A DNA stretch of 19,494 nucleotides from Candidatus Eiseniibacteriota bacterium (GTDB taxonomy: Bacteria > Joyebacterota > Joyebacteria > Joyebacterales > Joyebacteraceae), in the NCBI GenBank assembly GCA_030630395.1, contig DAOVNE010000001.1, positions 1 to 19,494 of the forward strand. Direction: 5' to 3'. The stretch's first letter is position 1; each line of letters begins with the position of its first letter. This document shows positions 1-7,381 of the stretch, in pieces. Under the pieces are notes generated by a model, which had not been told where the DNA came from, did no database searches, and saw nothing but the letters and a program-made list of their open reading frames with translations. A program made the translations under genes and the position numbers.

Positions 1-1815
1 GCCGGTCTCCTCCTCGTCTTGACCAACGTGTCGCGACCTCGACTGCGCAGAGTGGCTGTCCCTCTGGTCGTTCTTGTTCTCTTTGCTCTCGCCCTTGCCG
101 GACCCGGCGCTTGGCTGGACCGCGCCACCGTGGGCGCCCAGTGGAGAGAACTCGGGTTCATCGCGACGAGCGACTCCATCTACGGTCGTATCGTAACGAC
201 GCGTACCGGATCCCAAAGAAGCATCTACGAGAACGGTCTGCTCGTCGCCTCCTCTCCGAACCGACTTGCCTCCGAGGAGGCGGTCCACCTGGCGATGATA
301 GAGCATGCCAACCCTCGCTCAGTTCTTCTCCTCGGAGGAGGACTCGGCGGGTCTGTCGAGGAGATACTGAAGCACCCGACGGTCCTCACTCTCGACTACG
401 TTGAGCTCGATCCTCGCCTCATACGGGAAGCAATTGCCGTTCACGGGACGTCTCTCACTGCTGGGATAAGCGACACGAGGGTCACAACCGTCTTCACGGA
501 TGCACGCCTCTTCGTGATGCGGTCCCCGCCCGGCGTCTACGACGTCGTCATCGTCAGCATGCCTGACCCCACAACCACGCTCCTGAATCGCTTCTATACG
601 CAGGAGTTCTTCCAACAGGTCTCGACCGCGACGGCGCCCGCTGGGCTTGTGGCAATCTCCGTGACGTCCTCGGAGAATTACCTGAGCGGCGAGCTGGCGA
701 GCTTCATCGAGTGCCTGAGACGCACGATGTCCGAGGTCTTCGACAGCGTGGTGGTCTTCCCCGGTGACCCCTGTCACATCCTGGCGACGATAGATGGATG
801 CTTGATCACAAGGAACACCGAGGAAATATCGCGACGCGTCGAAGAGCGTGGTCTGGACGTCGTGCATTTCCGCGACTACTACTTGCGCGACAGATTGCTC
901 CCCGAGCGAATCTCGTCGCTCGAGAGTTCACTTCTCAGAGTGGATGCTCCGATCAACCGTGATCTCGAACCGGCCGGCTATCTGCTTTCCCTCGTCCTGT
1001 GGAATCGCCAGTTCGGCTCGACTCCGGGGATCTTCACCTCGGCAGCTCGAGCATTCACACTAAGGAACACACTCATCCTGGGCGGGCTGCTTCTCGTAGT
1101 CACCCTGATCTCGGCGCTCTTGTCCTGGATCCGCGGAAACCATCATGCCGACGCGGAGGATCTCGCGCATGTCGCGTTCAGGTCCGCCGTTGTGCTCGCG
1201 ATAATCGTAGTCGGGTTCACTGAGATGACCCTGCAGATCGGCGCGATCCTCACGTTTCAGAATCTCTACGGCTACGTCTACAGGGATCTCGCGCTCATTG
1301 CAGCAGCATTCATGGGAGGGCTCGCCGGCGGCGGCTGGATTGGCTCCCGTATCGCCCGGCGGCGTGCGAACCTCCCCATCTTCGTCGCTCTTCAGGCTGG
1401 GATATGCCTCGTTCCACTCGTATTCGCGGGAGCCGTTCATGCCATATCCGCGCTTCCACCCGAGAGCCTCGTGAACTGGGCATCGCTCTTCCCGGTCCTG
1501 GTCGTTGCCTCCGCCATTCTTGCCGGGGCGCAGTTCCCCATGGCCGCTGCGCTCTCTGCTCCGCGCGGCACGCGAGAGGGACTCGAGATCGGACCTGTCG
1601 CGGCAGCGGGCGGGCGCCTGTATGCGGCCGATCTGTTCGGAGCGGCACTGGGGGCGACGGCCGCCGCAGTCTTCCTGCTGCCCGTCATGGGACTCACGGG
1701 GGCGATGAAGGTACTCGGGGTGTTGAACTCGTTCGTCCTTGTCGCCCTGCTCATTCCACTCCCGATGCTCCTCAAGGCGAGGAGATCGGTGCAGATAGCG
1801 AAGGGCCCCGCCTGA
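1..1815 (+). CDS. Membrane-embedded spermidine synthase-like protein (5' partial)
   Basis: The reading frame is open from base 1, so the protein begins upstream; a TTG at base 19 is unlikely to be the true start. 604 residues are visible, numbered here from base 1. Residues ~18-36 form a membrane helix. A Rossmann-type aminopropyltransferase/methyltransferase-like domain follows (~45-330), with glycine motif LLLGGGLGG (~109-117), acidic VELDP and YDVVIVSMPDP (~180-190). About seven further hydrophobic helices fill residues ~355-595. This helix-synthase-helix layout is known for bacterial membrane proteins annotated as fused MFS/spermidine synthases; their substrates are mostly unknown. In true spermidine synthases the motif is D-x-x-D-P, the second Asp being the catalytic base; here the first Asp is Ser (186) and the second is kept (189). 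Polyamine synthesis is therefore not assured. The gene converges on the beta-helix gene, and a hairpin overlaps its stop codon. Confidence 0.85.
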   Translation, partial: AGLLLVLTNVSRPRLRRVAVPLVVLVLFALALAGPGAWLDRATVGAQWRELGFIATSDSIYGRIVTTRTGSQRSIYENGLLVASSPNRLASEEAVHLAMIEHANPRSVLLLGGGLGGSVEEILKHPTVLTLDYVELDPRLIREAIAVHGTSLTAGISDTRVTTVFTDARLFVMRSPPGVYDVVIVSMPDPTTTLLNRFYTQEFFQQVSTATAPAGLVAISVTSSENYLSGELASFIECLRRTMSEVFDSVVVFPGDPCHILATIDGCLITRNTEEISRRVEERGLDVVHFRDYYLRDRLLPERISSLESSLLRVDAPINRDLEPAGYLLSLVLWNRQFGSTPGIFTSAARAFTLRNTLILGGLLLVVTLISALLSWIRGNHHADAEDLAHVAFRSAVVLAIIVVGFTEMTLQIGAILTFQNLYGYVYRDLALIAAAFMGGLAGGGWIGSRIARRRANLPIFVALQAGICLVPLVFAGAVHAISALPPESLVNWASLFPVLVVASAILAGAQFPMAAALSAPRGTREGLEIGPVAAAGGRLYAADLFGAALGATAAAVFLLPVMGLTGAMKVLGVLNSFVLVALLIPLPMLLKARRSVQIAKGPA

Positions 1816-1830
1816 ATGGCGAGGCCCTTT
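1801..1830 (+). terminator. Terminator-like hairpin over the stop of the spermidine synthase-like gene
   Basis: Arms AAGGGCCCCGCC (1801-1812) and GGCGAGGCCCTT (1818-1829) pair over 12 positions with one C-A mismatch, around loop TGAAT that contains the TGA stop. Only three T follow on the + strand, so intrinsic termination would be weak. Because it lies between convergent genes it could also act on the minus strand, where no T-run follows. Confidence 0.5.
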
Positions 1831-1839
1831 GAATCGTCA

Positions 1840-1873
1840 GCGGAACACCTTCCGCGGGCGGAGCACCCTCCGC
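1840..1873. repeat. Two tandem short stem-loops with identical loops
   Basis: GCGGAA-CACC-TTCCGC (1840-1855) is followed after GG by GCGGAG-CACC-CTCCGC (1858-1873). Both have perfect 6-bp stems and the same 4-nt loop, and they form an 18-bp tandem repeat. The unit differs by one A-T to G-C pair change that keeps the stem, which looks compensatory. They begin 4 nt beyond the stop codon of the beta-helix gene on the minus strand. No T-run follows on either strand, so they are not classic terminators; they may protect the 3' end of a message or be a protein target. Confidence 0.6.
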
Positions 1874-1877
1874 ACGT

Positions 1878-2879
1878 CTACCTGTAGAGCGCCTTTATTG
1901 CACCCCACGAAATCACCTCGACCGGTGAGACGCAATCGGAACATCCGCCTCCCCAAGCCCCTATGTTGACACCGCCGGCCCCACCACCGATATTGGGTGA
2001 CAGGAAACAGACGTGGTAGTCATACCCGGCGCTCCCCGTGTAGTCACAGTAGAACGGCTCTTCCGAGATGTTCCCACCGGTTCCGGTCAGGTCACTCAGA
2101 TCCCCACCGTAGTTCTCGGCCGGGTCGCTGTTGTAGTCGTTCCAGTAGAGGTTGCAGTACTCAATGGTGACGTTCGAGTTCCAGGCGTAAATGCCGCTCT
2201 TGTGGTTGTGCGTGATGGAGGAGCTCGTGATCGTCGCCGATCCCCCAAACATCTTAACGCCGTGGTCGAAGTTCGCGACAAGAGTCACCTGGTCAATGAC
2301 AACAGGTGATGTGCCGTTCTCGTAGATGTAGATCGCATGGTGAGAGGAGCGTACGATCTCCGACTCCTCGATTGCCGGCGCGCAATCCGTCCTGCACATG
2401 ATCCCGGTCGAGCTCTCCTCGATGGTCACGTAGCGCACCGTCGGAGAGGCCGACTCAAGACAGGCGATCCCGGCCCTCAAGTCGCGACCGTCCCCCTCAT
2501 CATCACCCAGGTCCATCCCCTTGGCAACACCACCGAGAATTGTCAGGCTCTTGATTTGACTTGAGCTTCCGACATCGAGACAGAGAATCCCGAAGTCCGC
2601 CAGCGTGTGATCAATCACCACGTCGTCCCTGTCGATTCCCCGAATGGTCACACCGTCCTTGGCTATGCAGATGGCTGAGCGCTGCCCCAGAGGAGTCGCG
2701 GCGAAATGAACGCTGTCGTAGGTCCCTGCATGAAGCAGCACTGTGTCTCCGACGGCTGCCAGGTTGATACCGTCCTGAATGCAGTTGAGCCCCTCCTCAG
2801 CATTCGGGACATGAATGACATCCGCTGCGGCGATGGCTGCCACAATAGCGATCATGAGGATCGCCAAGAGAGAACGCAT
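1878..2879 (-). CDS. Secreted right-handed parallel beta-helix protein
   Basis: Start chosen at the ATG at 2879 because GGAGGA lies about 6 nt upstream; an in-frame TTG at 2897 precedes that site and has no such support. The protein is 333 aa. Residues 1-19 form a signal peptide (hydrophobic core, cleavage near AIAAA|D). Next comes the usual entry of pectate-lyase-like/NosD-like proteins: an IQDGINLAAVGDTVLLHAGTY segment split across ~35-56, then rungs of short beta-strand repeats (for example around SPTVRYVTIEES, GSATITSSSITHN and NSNVTIEYCNLY). The last third is glycine-rich with paired cysteines (CSDC), ending in SWGAIKALYR. No catalytic residues of pectate or alginate lyases can be assigned, so enzymatic activity is not claimed; a surface or structural role is equally possible. 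It has its own promoter and is separated from the array upstream. Confidence 0.85.
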   Translation of the reverse strand: MRSLLAILMIAIVAAIAAADVIHVPNAEEGLNCIQDGINLAAVGDTVLLHAGTYDSVHFAATPLGQRSAICIAKDGVTIRGIDRDDVVIDHTLADFGILCLDVGSSSQIKSLTILGGVAKGMDLGDDEGDGRDLRAGIACLESASPTVRYVTIEESSTGIMCRTDCAPAIEESEIVRSSHHAIYIYENGTSPVVIDQVTLVANFDHGVKMFGGSATITSSSITHNHKSGIYAWNSNVTIEYCNLYWNDYNSDPAENYGGDLSDLTGTGGNISEEPFYCDYTGSAGYDYHVCFLSPNIGGGAGGVNIGAWGGGCSDCVSPVEVISWGAIKALYR

Positions 2880-2917
2880 GAAACTCCTCCTTCTCAATGT
2901 TTCAGAGGGTCTGTAGG

Positions 2918-2955
2918 GAATCCGGTTGCCTGTGCGTGTCTTGAATACCGGATTC
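2918..2955. promoter_or_regulatory. Inverted repeat over the predicted transcription start of the beta-helix gene
   Basis: GAATCCGGT (2918-2926) and ACCGGATTC (2947-2955) are a perfect 9-bp inverted repeat separated by 20 nt. The right arm begins one base downstream of the predicted -10 box, so the pair covers the transcription start and early leader. It could be an operator for a dimeric regulator or a hairpin in the 5' untranslated RNA. Nothing in the window identifies a regulator. Confidence 0.5.
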
Positions 2956-2956
2956 G

Positions 2957-2985
2957 ACTTTAGACGATAGACCAGGCCCTGTCAA
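2957..2985 (-). promoter_or_regulatory. Sigma70-type promoter for the beta-helix gene
   Basis: On the minus strand TTGACA (2980-2985, perfect -35 consensus) is followed after exactly 17 nt by TAAAGT (2957-2962, four of six -10 positions). Transcription would start near 2950, leaving about 70 nt of leader before the ATG at 2879. It sits only 13 nt past the stop of the radical SAM gene. It is the best promoter match noticed in the window's intergenic sequence. Confidence 0.65.
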
Positions 2986-2998
2986 GGGTGACATCCTG

Positions 2999-4126
2999 CT
3001 ACTCCCACACACCCTCCACCGAGGTCGAGCAGGCCGCGCAACGACCGCCGTTGAGCCCCGATGGATCGACCCTGTACCCTATGCGGTAGATAACTCTGCT
3101 CCCGCAATCCGGGCAGTATGTGCTGTTCGCCTCGTGTCCGGGAACGTTGCCTATGTAGACATACTTGAGTCCCTCTGACAGGGCGATCCCCCTCGCCTCC
3201 TCAAGGGTCTCCACTGGAGTCGGCGGAAGAGCCAGGAGACGATACTGAGGATGAAAACGCGAAAGATGAAGCGGCACAGAGTCGCCCAGGTTCGCGTGAA
3301 TCCAGCGGCACATGTCCCGCATCATCTCTGGCTGGTCGTTCTCGCCTGGGACCACTAGTGTGGTAAGCTCCAGATGAACGCCCTCCTCGACGAGAATGCG
3401 GAGTGTTCTCAGGACCGGGGCGAGTGAACCGTTGGTCATCTCCCGATAGTAATCATCACTGAAGCCCTTGAGATCAATGTTGGCGGCGTCAAGGTACTGG
3501 CAGAGCTCTCTCAGAGGCTCCTCGTTGATGAACCCGTTTGAGTGGTAGACGTTTCGTATCCCGCGCTCGCGTGCCACGCGAGCGCAATCCAGCATGTACT
3601 CAAAGAAGATGGTCGGCTCCGAATACGTGTAGGCGATCGACGGGCACCCGCTCTCGACTGCCAGATCGACGACATCGCCCGGGGCGAGAGCGAAGTTGTA
3701 GGTCTCATCCGGTCTGGCCTGCGAAATGTGCCAGTTCTGGCAGAACTTGCAGTCCAGATTGCAGCCGGCCACGGCGATCGAGAAGGCCGTCGTCTCGGGC
3801 AGGAAGTGGTAGAAGGGCTTCTTCTCGATCGGGTCGACGTGCACGGCGCAGGGATTCCCGTACGCCAGCGTGTAGTAAACCCCGTCCCGGTTCTCCCGCA
3901 CCCCGCAGTACCCTCGCCCGCCGGCAGGCACAACGCACTGGCGAGGACAGAGCTCGCATCTGATGTAGCCGTCGTCAAGAGCCTCCCAATAGCGGGCAAC
4001 GCGCGCGTCGGTATACCCATCCCCGCCCCCGAGCTCCGACGTGACCAATCCCACGGTTCCCGATGCGACGACGGCGACGGCGATGACGACCAGGAGCCCT
4101 GGCAGGATGTTCCTCTGCAGTCTCAT
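2999..4126 (-). CDS. amrS: AmmeMemoRadiSam system radical SAM enzyme, membrane-anchored
   Basis: 375 aa from the ATG at 4126, which lies 17 nt after the preceding gene's stop; the ribosome site is weak (AGGG ~14 nt upstream). Order: R2/R5, hydrophobic segment ~7-29, acidic stretch, then a cysteine cluster CELCPRQC...YCG (57-74), the radical SAM motif CxxxCxxC as CNLDCKFC (122-129), the SAM-domain barrel (SIAYTYSEPTIF, VYHSNGF, DLKGF), and a C-terminal zinc-ribbon-like set of Cys pairs (CPDC...CAAC). This matches the radical SAM member of the MEMO/AMMECR1/radical SAM trio, whose substrate and product are unknown. It directly follows the gene for the other two domains. The odd point is the N-terminal membrane segment, which by the positive-inside rule would put the Fe-S domain outside the cytoplasm. 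A GTG at 4054 is an alternative start that would remove most of that segment. Confidence 0.88.
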   Translation of the reverse strand: MRLQRNILPGLLVVIAVAVVASGTVGLVTSELGGGDGYTDARVARYWEALDDGYIRCELCPRQCVVPAGGRGYCGVRENRDGVYYTLAYGNPCAVHVDPIEKKPFYHFLPETTAFSIAVAGCNLDCKFCQNWHISQARPDETYNFALAPGDVVDLAVESGCPSIAYTYSEPTIFFEYMLDCARVARERGIRNVYHSNGFINEEPLRELCQYLDAANIDLKGFSDDYYREMTNGSLAPVLRTLRILVEEGVHLELTTLVVPGENDQPEMMRDMCRWIHANLGDSVPLHLSRFHPQYRLLALPPTPVETLEEARGIALSEGLKYVYIGNVPGHEANSTYCPDCGSRVIYRIGYRVDPSGLNGGRCAACSTSVEGVWE

Positions 4127-4143
4127 CCGGTTGGCTTGAGGCC

Positions 4144-5748
4144 CTAGAGCCCCATCTCCTTCTCGCTGAAGACCTCGGCCGTGAATCTGAGGATGGTCAC
4201 ACCCTCCGCTCTCCAACTGCCGGCCGGGAGCCCCGCCTTGACGCACGTCTGGTCAAGAAAGGTCTCGCGATCCCAATTCCGCTCCGAGGCCACCTGTGGA
4301 AGCAAAAGACCGCTTGCACGTCCCGAGCGGATAACAAGGCCGTCTCGTCCCACAACGATCTCCGCGATATCCGCCACCGGCACAAGCGGAGAGAGCACGG
4401 ATATCTCGATCTCCAGATCCTGAACCTCATTGGCAGTGACCGGAGCGAAGCGAGGATCATGAAGGGCAGCCTGAACCGCCATCTCAGAGACGGTCTCAAC
4501 CAGCGGCTTGACCGCCTGAACGTAGCCGATGCATCCGCGGAGTCTCCCGTTCTTGTCGAGCGTCACGAACCCGCCACAGTGAACCTTGAGTGCATCGGTA
4601 TCGATCGATGCCACAGGCGGAGGGGCCCCACTGAGCGCAGCCACGATCGTCCCACGGGCCAGCTCGAGAAGCGCAATCCTTTCCTCCCGTGTCAGTCCCT
4701 CGTAGGGACGCTCGGGCTCATCTGCCGCAGGCCCGCCCGCCTCACTCCCCGGCTCCCCGGCCACAGCATCTGACTCCTCACTCGCGATCTTCGATTCCTC
4801 GACGCCGCCCTTCACGAGGACGGCAGACAGATAGCCAACGACCTGGCTCATGTCACCAGACACATCCCCGGACGTCGCGTACTTCAGGACTTTCGCATCG
4901 TCGGCCCCGAGTTCGCGCGCGGCCATCATCACGACCGCCGTGGGTCCTCCCCCACAAGCCTCGCTCCGCCCACGCGCAAGATCGGAGAGAAGGCCGTCCG
5001 GGTCAAACGCCTCGATGCGTTCGATGACGTTCCGGTCAAGTTCGAGCGCCTCGGATTGCCCGTGGTAGTGCGAAAGATCGGTGCTCGCCACCAAGAGCAC
5101 ACGCTTCTCGGGGAATGCGCTCACCGCCTTCACGATGGACGAAGCGAGCTCGCGCACACTGGTCTCTCGCTGATCACCCATGATTATCGCGACCATCTTG
5201 AATCCGGTGAGGGTCCTCTGGAGAAACGGCACCTGCACTTCGAGCGAGTGCTCGGAGGCGTGGGCTTCCGACACATAGCGGAACGCATCCGAGGATTCGA
5301 CTATCGCATCGGACAGCTCTCGATCGATGGCCACGACACCGAGCGGAGTCTCATAGCCGTCGCCGCCATAGATGGAGCTGCCGCTGAATCCATGCCTGTG
5401 GGACGGCGCCACGACAATGACGGTATCGTACAGAAGTCCTTCGAGCGTCGCGTAGGCGTGAGCGGCAACAGCACCTGAGTACATGTACCCAGCGTGCGGT
5501 GAGACGATGCCCACGATCTCACCTCCGACCGGTTCTGCCCGAACTCCCTTGAGATAGCCGTCAACGTCGCGCGCCAGGATCACAGGGTCACCAGGGTAGA
5601 ACGCCCCGGCCACGACCGGGCGACGCGTCTCCCCACTAACGTGCTCTGAGTCCATGCGTTCTCCACCTCCTTCGGCGCACCCCGCTGTTCCGGATGCGGC
5701 AACGAGGACCAACGTGAGTAGTGCAGACATGATCCGGGCGACCTTCAC
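4144..5748 (-). CDS. amrB: MEMO-AMMECR1 fusion (AmmeMemoRadiSam proteins B and A) with lipoprotein-like signal
   Basis: 534 aa from a GTG at 5748 that overlaps the nadB stop by 4 nt; GGGAGGG lies ~8 nt upstream. Residues 1-24 look like a lipoprotein signal (LVLVAASGTAGC, possible lipid-bearing Cys24, imperfect lipobox with Thr at -3). Residues ~43-313 are a MEMO/class III extradiol dioxygenase-like domain with HAGY (His85), SHRH (His117), DLSHYH (His227) and ACGGG (Cys265), which match the conserved His/Cys pocket of MEMO. A Glu/Ala/Gly/Pro-rich linker (~318-348) leads to an AMMECR1 domain (~350-534) with the hallmark LRGCIG (403-408) and RFAPVT. The activity is unknown for both families. Fusion of A and B plus the adjacent radical SAM gene shows that the three act together. 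An ATG at 5730 is an alternative start and also keeps the signal. Confidence 0.9.
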   Translation of the reverse strand: MKVARIMSALLTLVLVAASGTAGCAEGGGERMDSEHVSGETRRPVVAGAFYPGDPVILARDVDGYLKGVRAEPVGGEIVGIVSPHAGYMYSGAVAAHAYATLEGLLYDTVIVVAPSHRHGFSGSSIYGGDGYETPLGVVAIDRELSDAIVESSDAFRYVSEAHASEHSLEVQVPFLQRTLTGFKMVAIIMGDQRETSVRELASSIVKAVSAFPEKRVLLVASTDLSHYHGQSEALELDRNVIERIEAFDPDGLLSDLARGRSEACGGGPTAVVMMAARELGADDAKVLKYATSGDVSGDMSQVVGYLSAVLVKGGVEESKIASEESDAVAGEPGSEAGGPAADEPERPYEGLTREERIALLELARGTIVAALSGAPPPVASIDTDALKVHCGGFVTLDKNGRLRGCIGYVQAVKPLVETVSEMAVQAALHDPRFAPVTANEVQDLEIEISVLSPLVPVADIAEIVVGRDGLVIRSGRASGLLLPQVASERNWDRETFLDQTCVKAGLPAGSWRAEGVTILRFTAEVFSEKEMGL

Positions 5749-7349
5749 AGGATGCTCCCTCCCATCAGGATCGTGTCCCTTTTGAATCGCGCGTCGTCCC
5801 GTTCAGGATAGTCCTCCATGTGGTGCAGCCCCCGCGACTCTCTGCGGCTGAGTGCGCAGCGGATGATCAACTCTCCCACAAGGGCGATGTTCCTCAGCTC
5901 GACCAGATCACTGTTCAGAGGATAGCGGTCGAAGTGCTCGGCAACTTCACGCCTGACGGTCGTCATTCTTCCGACCGCCAGTTCCAGACGACGTTCCGTT
6001 CTGACGATCCCAACGTAGTCCCACATCAACCGGCGGACGATATCCCAGTTGTAGTCGATCAGAACGCCCTCCGACACCGGACCGGGTGCATTGCCCTCCC
6101 AAACGTAATGCCCCACCGAATTGGAGACGTCCCCCCGGTCCTTGAACTCCTGCTTCGCCGCCTTGGCGGCGCGCGTGCTGAAAACGACTGCCTCCAGAAG
6201 CGAGTTGCTCGCCAGTCTGTTGGCGCCGTGCATTCCTGTGTGGGCTGCCTCGCCACACGCGAAGAGCCCGCGAAGCGCCGTTCGGCAATCCATGTCCACC
6301 TCGATGCCGCCACAGAGATAGTGAGCGGCGGGAACGACCGGCATAGGATCGGTCGTCATGTCGATACCGAGTTCCGCGAGCTTCGCGTAGATATTCGGAA
6401 AACGCGATCTCACGCGGTCGGCGTCGATGTGTGAGATGTCCAGGTAGGCATGCTTGTCACCGGTCATCTTCATCGTCCTGTCGATGGCTCTCGCCACAAC
6501 GTCTCTTGGAGCCAGTTCCCTCCTCGGGTCGATACCGTCCATGATCCGCTCACCTGACATGCTGAGAAGAACGGCTCCCTCGCCGCGCACGGCCTCTGAG
6601 ATGAGAAACGACCGGACGTCAGCATGGTAGAGGCACGTTGGATGGAACTGAACGAACTCCATGTTCCTGACGGGAACACCGGCTCTGAAGGCCATCGCGA
6701 TCCCGTCTCCCGTGGCTATGTCAGGGTTCGTGGTATAGAGGTAGACTCGCCCACACCCACCGGTTGCGAGGATGGTGACGCTTGCAGTGATCGAGATGAC
6801 GCTGCCCGCGCTCTCGTCGAGGACATGGATACCGTCACATACGCTTTCACCTGCGGGACTCTTCCGCACGATCAGATCCAGCGCGAGATGATCCTCGAGG
6901 ACCTCTATGTTGGGATGGCTGTTGATCGCCGAGAGGAGGGAGTTCTCGATCTCCTTGCCGGTCATATCGGACGCGTGGATGATCCTGCGGGCAGAGTGCC
7001 CACCTTCCTGGCCGAGTGCGAATGCGGGGGCTCCGCCGCCGCTCTGTTCGGTCGTAAAGTCAGTGCCCCACTCGATCAGTCTGGCAACGGCCGTCGGCCC
7101 ACCTCTGACCGCGATCTCGACTGCCTCGCGATCGCAGAGTCCCTCGCCGGCCTCAAGGGTGTCCTCAACGTGTGAGACGAAGCTGTCGGCGTCATCGACC
7201 ACGGCCGCTATGCCGCCCTGCGCCATATTCGTGGCCGATTCCGCGTCGTTCTTCTTCGTGATAACGACAACACGACCGCTCTCGGCCACACTGAGCGCGA
7301 AGGTCAGGCCGGCGATCCCACTGCCTACGACAACGTAGTCGGTGTTCAT
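5745..7349 (-). CDS. nadB: L-aspartate oxidase
   Basis: Oxidises L-aspartate to iminoaspartate with FAD, the first step of de novo NAD synthesis; oxygen or fumarate re-oxidises the flavin. 534 aa from the ATG at 7349, chosen because the protein then starts right at the FAD-binding strand as in the family; an in-frame ATG at 7367 adds six residues but has no ribosome site. Visible: GSGIAGL (9-15, FAD), EFVQFHPT (His236), ELAPRDVVARAID (Arg282), VPAAHY (His343) and HGANRLASNSLLE (Arg378). These four residues equal E. coli NadB His244, Arg290, His351 and Arg386 with a constant offset of 8, so the active site is intact. It follows nadA by 32 nt, so the two probably form a quinolinate-synthesis pair; no nadC is in the window. 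Confidence 0.96.
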   Translation of the reverse strand: MNTDYVVVGSGIAGLTFALSVAESGRVVVITKKNDAESATNMAQGGIAAVVDDADSFVSHVEDTLEAGEGLCDREAVEIAVRGGPTAVARLIEWGTDFTTEQSGGGAPAFALGQEGGHSARRIIHASDMTGKEIENSLLSAINSHPNIEVLEDHLALDLIVRKSPAGESVCDGIHVLDESAGSVISITASVTILATGGCGRVYLYTTNPDIATGDGIAMAFRAGVPVRNMEFVQFHPTCLYHADVRSFLISEAVRGEGAVLLSMSGERIMDGIDPRRELAPRDVVARAIDRTMKMTGDKHAYLDISHIDADRVRSRFPNIYAKLAELGIDMTTDPMPVVPAAHYLCGGIEVDMDCRTALRGLFACGEAAHTGMHGANRLASNSLLEAVVFSTRAAKAAKQEFKDRGDVSNSVGHYVWEGNAPGPVSEGVLIDYNWDIVRRLMWDYVGIVRTERRLELAVGRMTTVRREVAEHFDRYPLNSDLVELRNIALVGELIIRCALSRRESRGLHHMEDYPERDDARFKRDTILMGGSIL

Positions 7350-7381
7350 CCTAGGGCATCTCCGCATCAGGATGAAGGCCG

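Noticed and set aside
2980..2998. CCCT-TGAC-AGGG pairing after the radical SAM gene as a terminator
   Set aside because: Only 4 bp and it coincides with the -35 box of the next promoter; no T-run.
4127..4246. N-terminal extension of the radical SAM protein to an in-frame start at 4246
   Set aside because: It would overlap the upstream gene by ~100 nt in another frame and adds residues unlike any part of the family; the ATG at 4126 is a better start.
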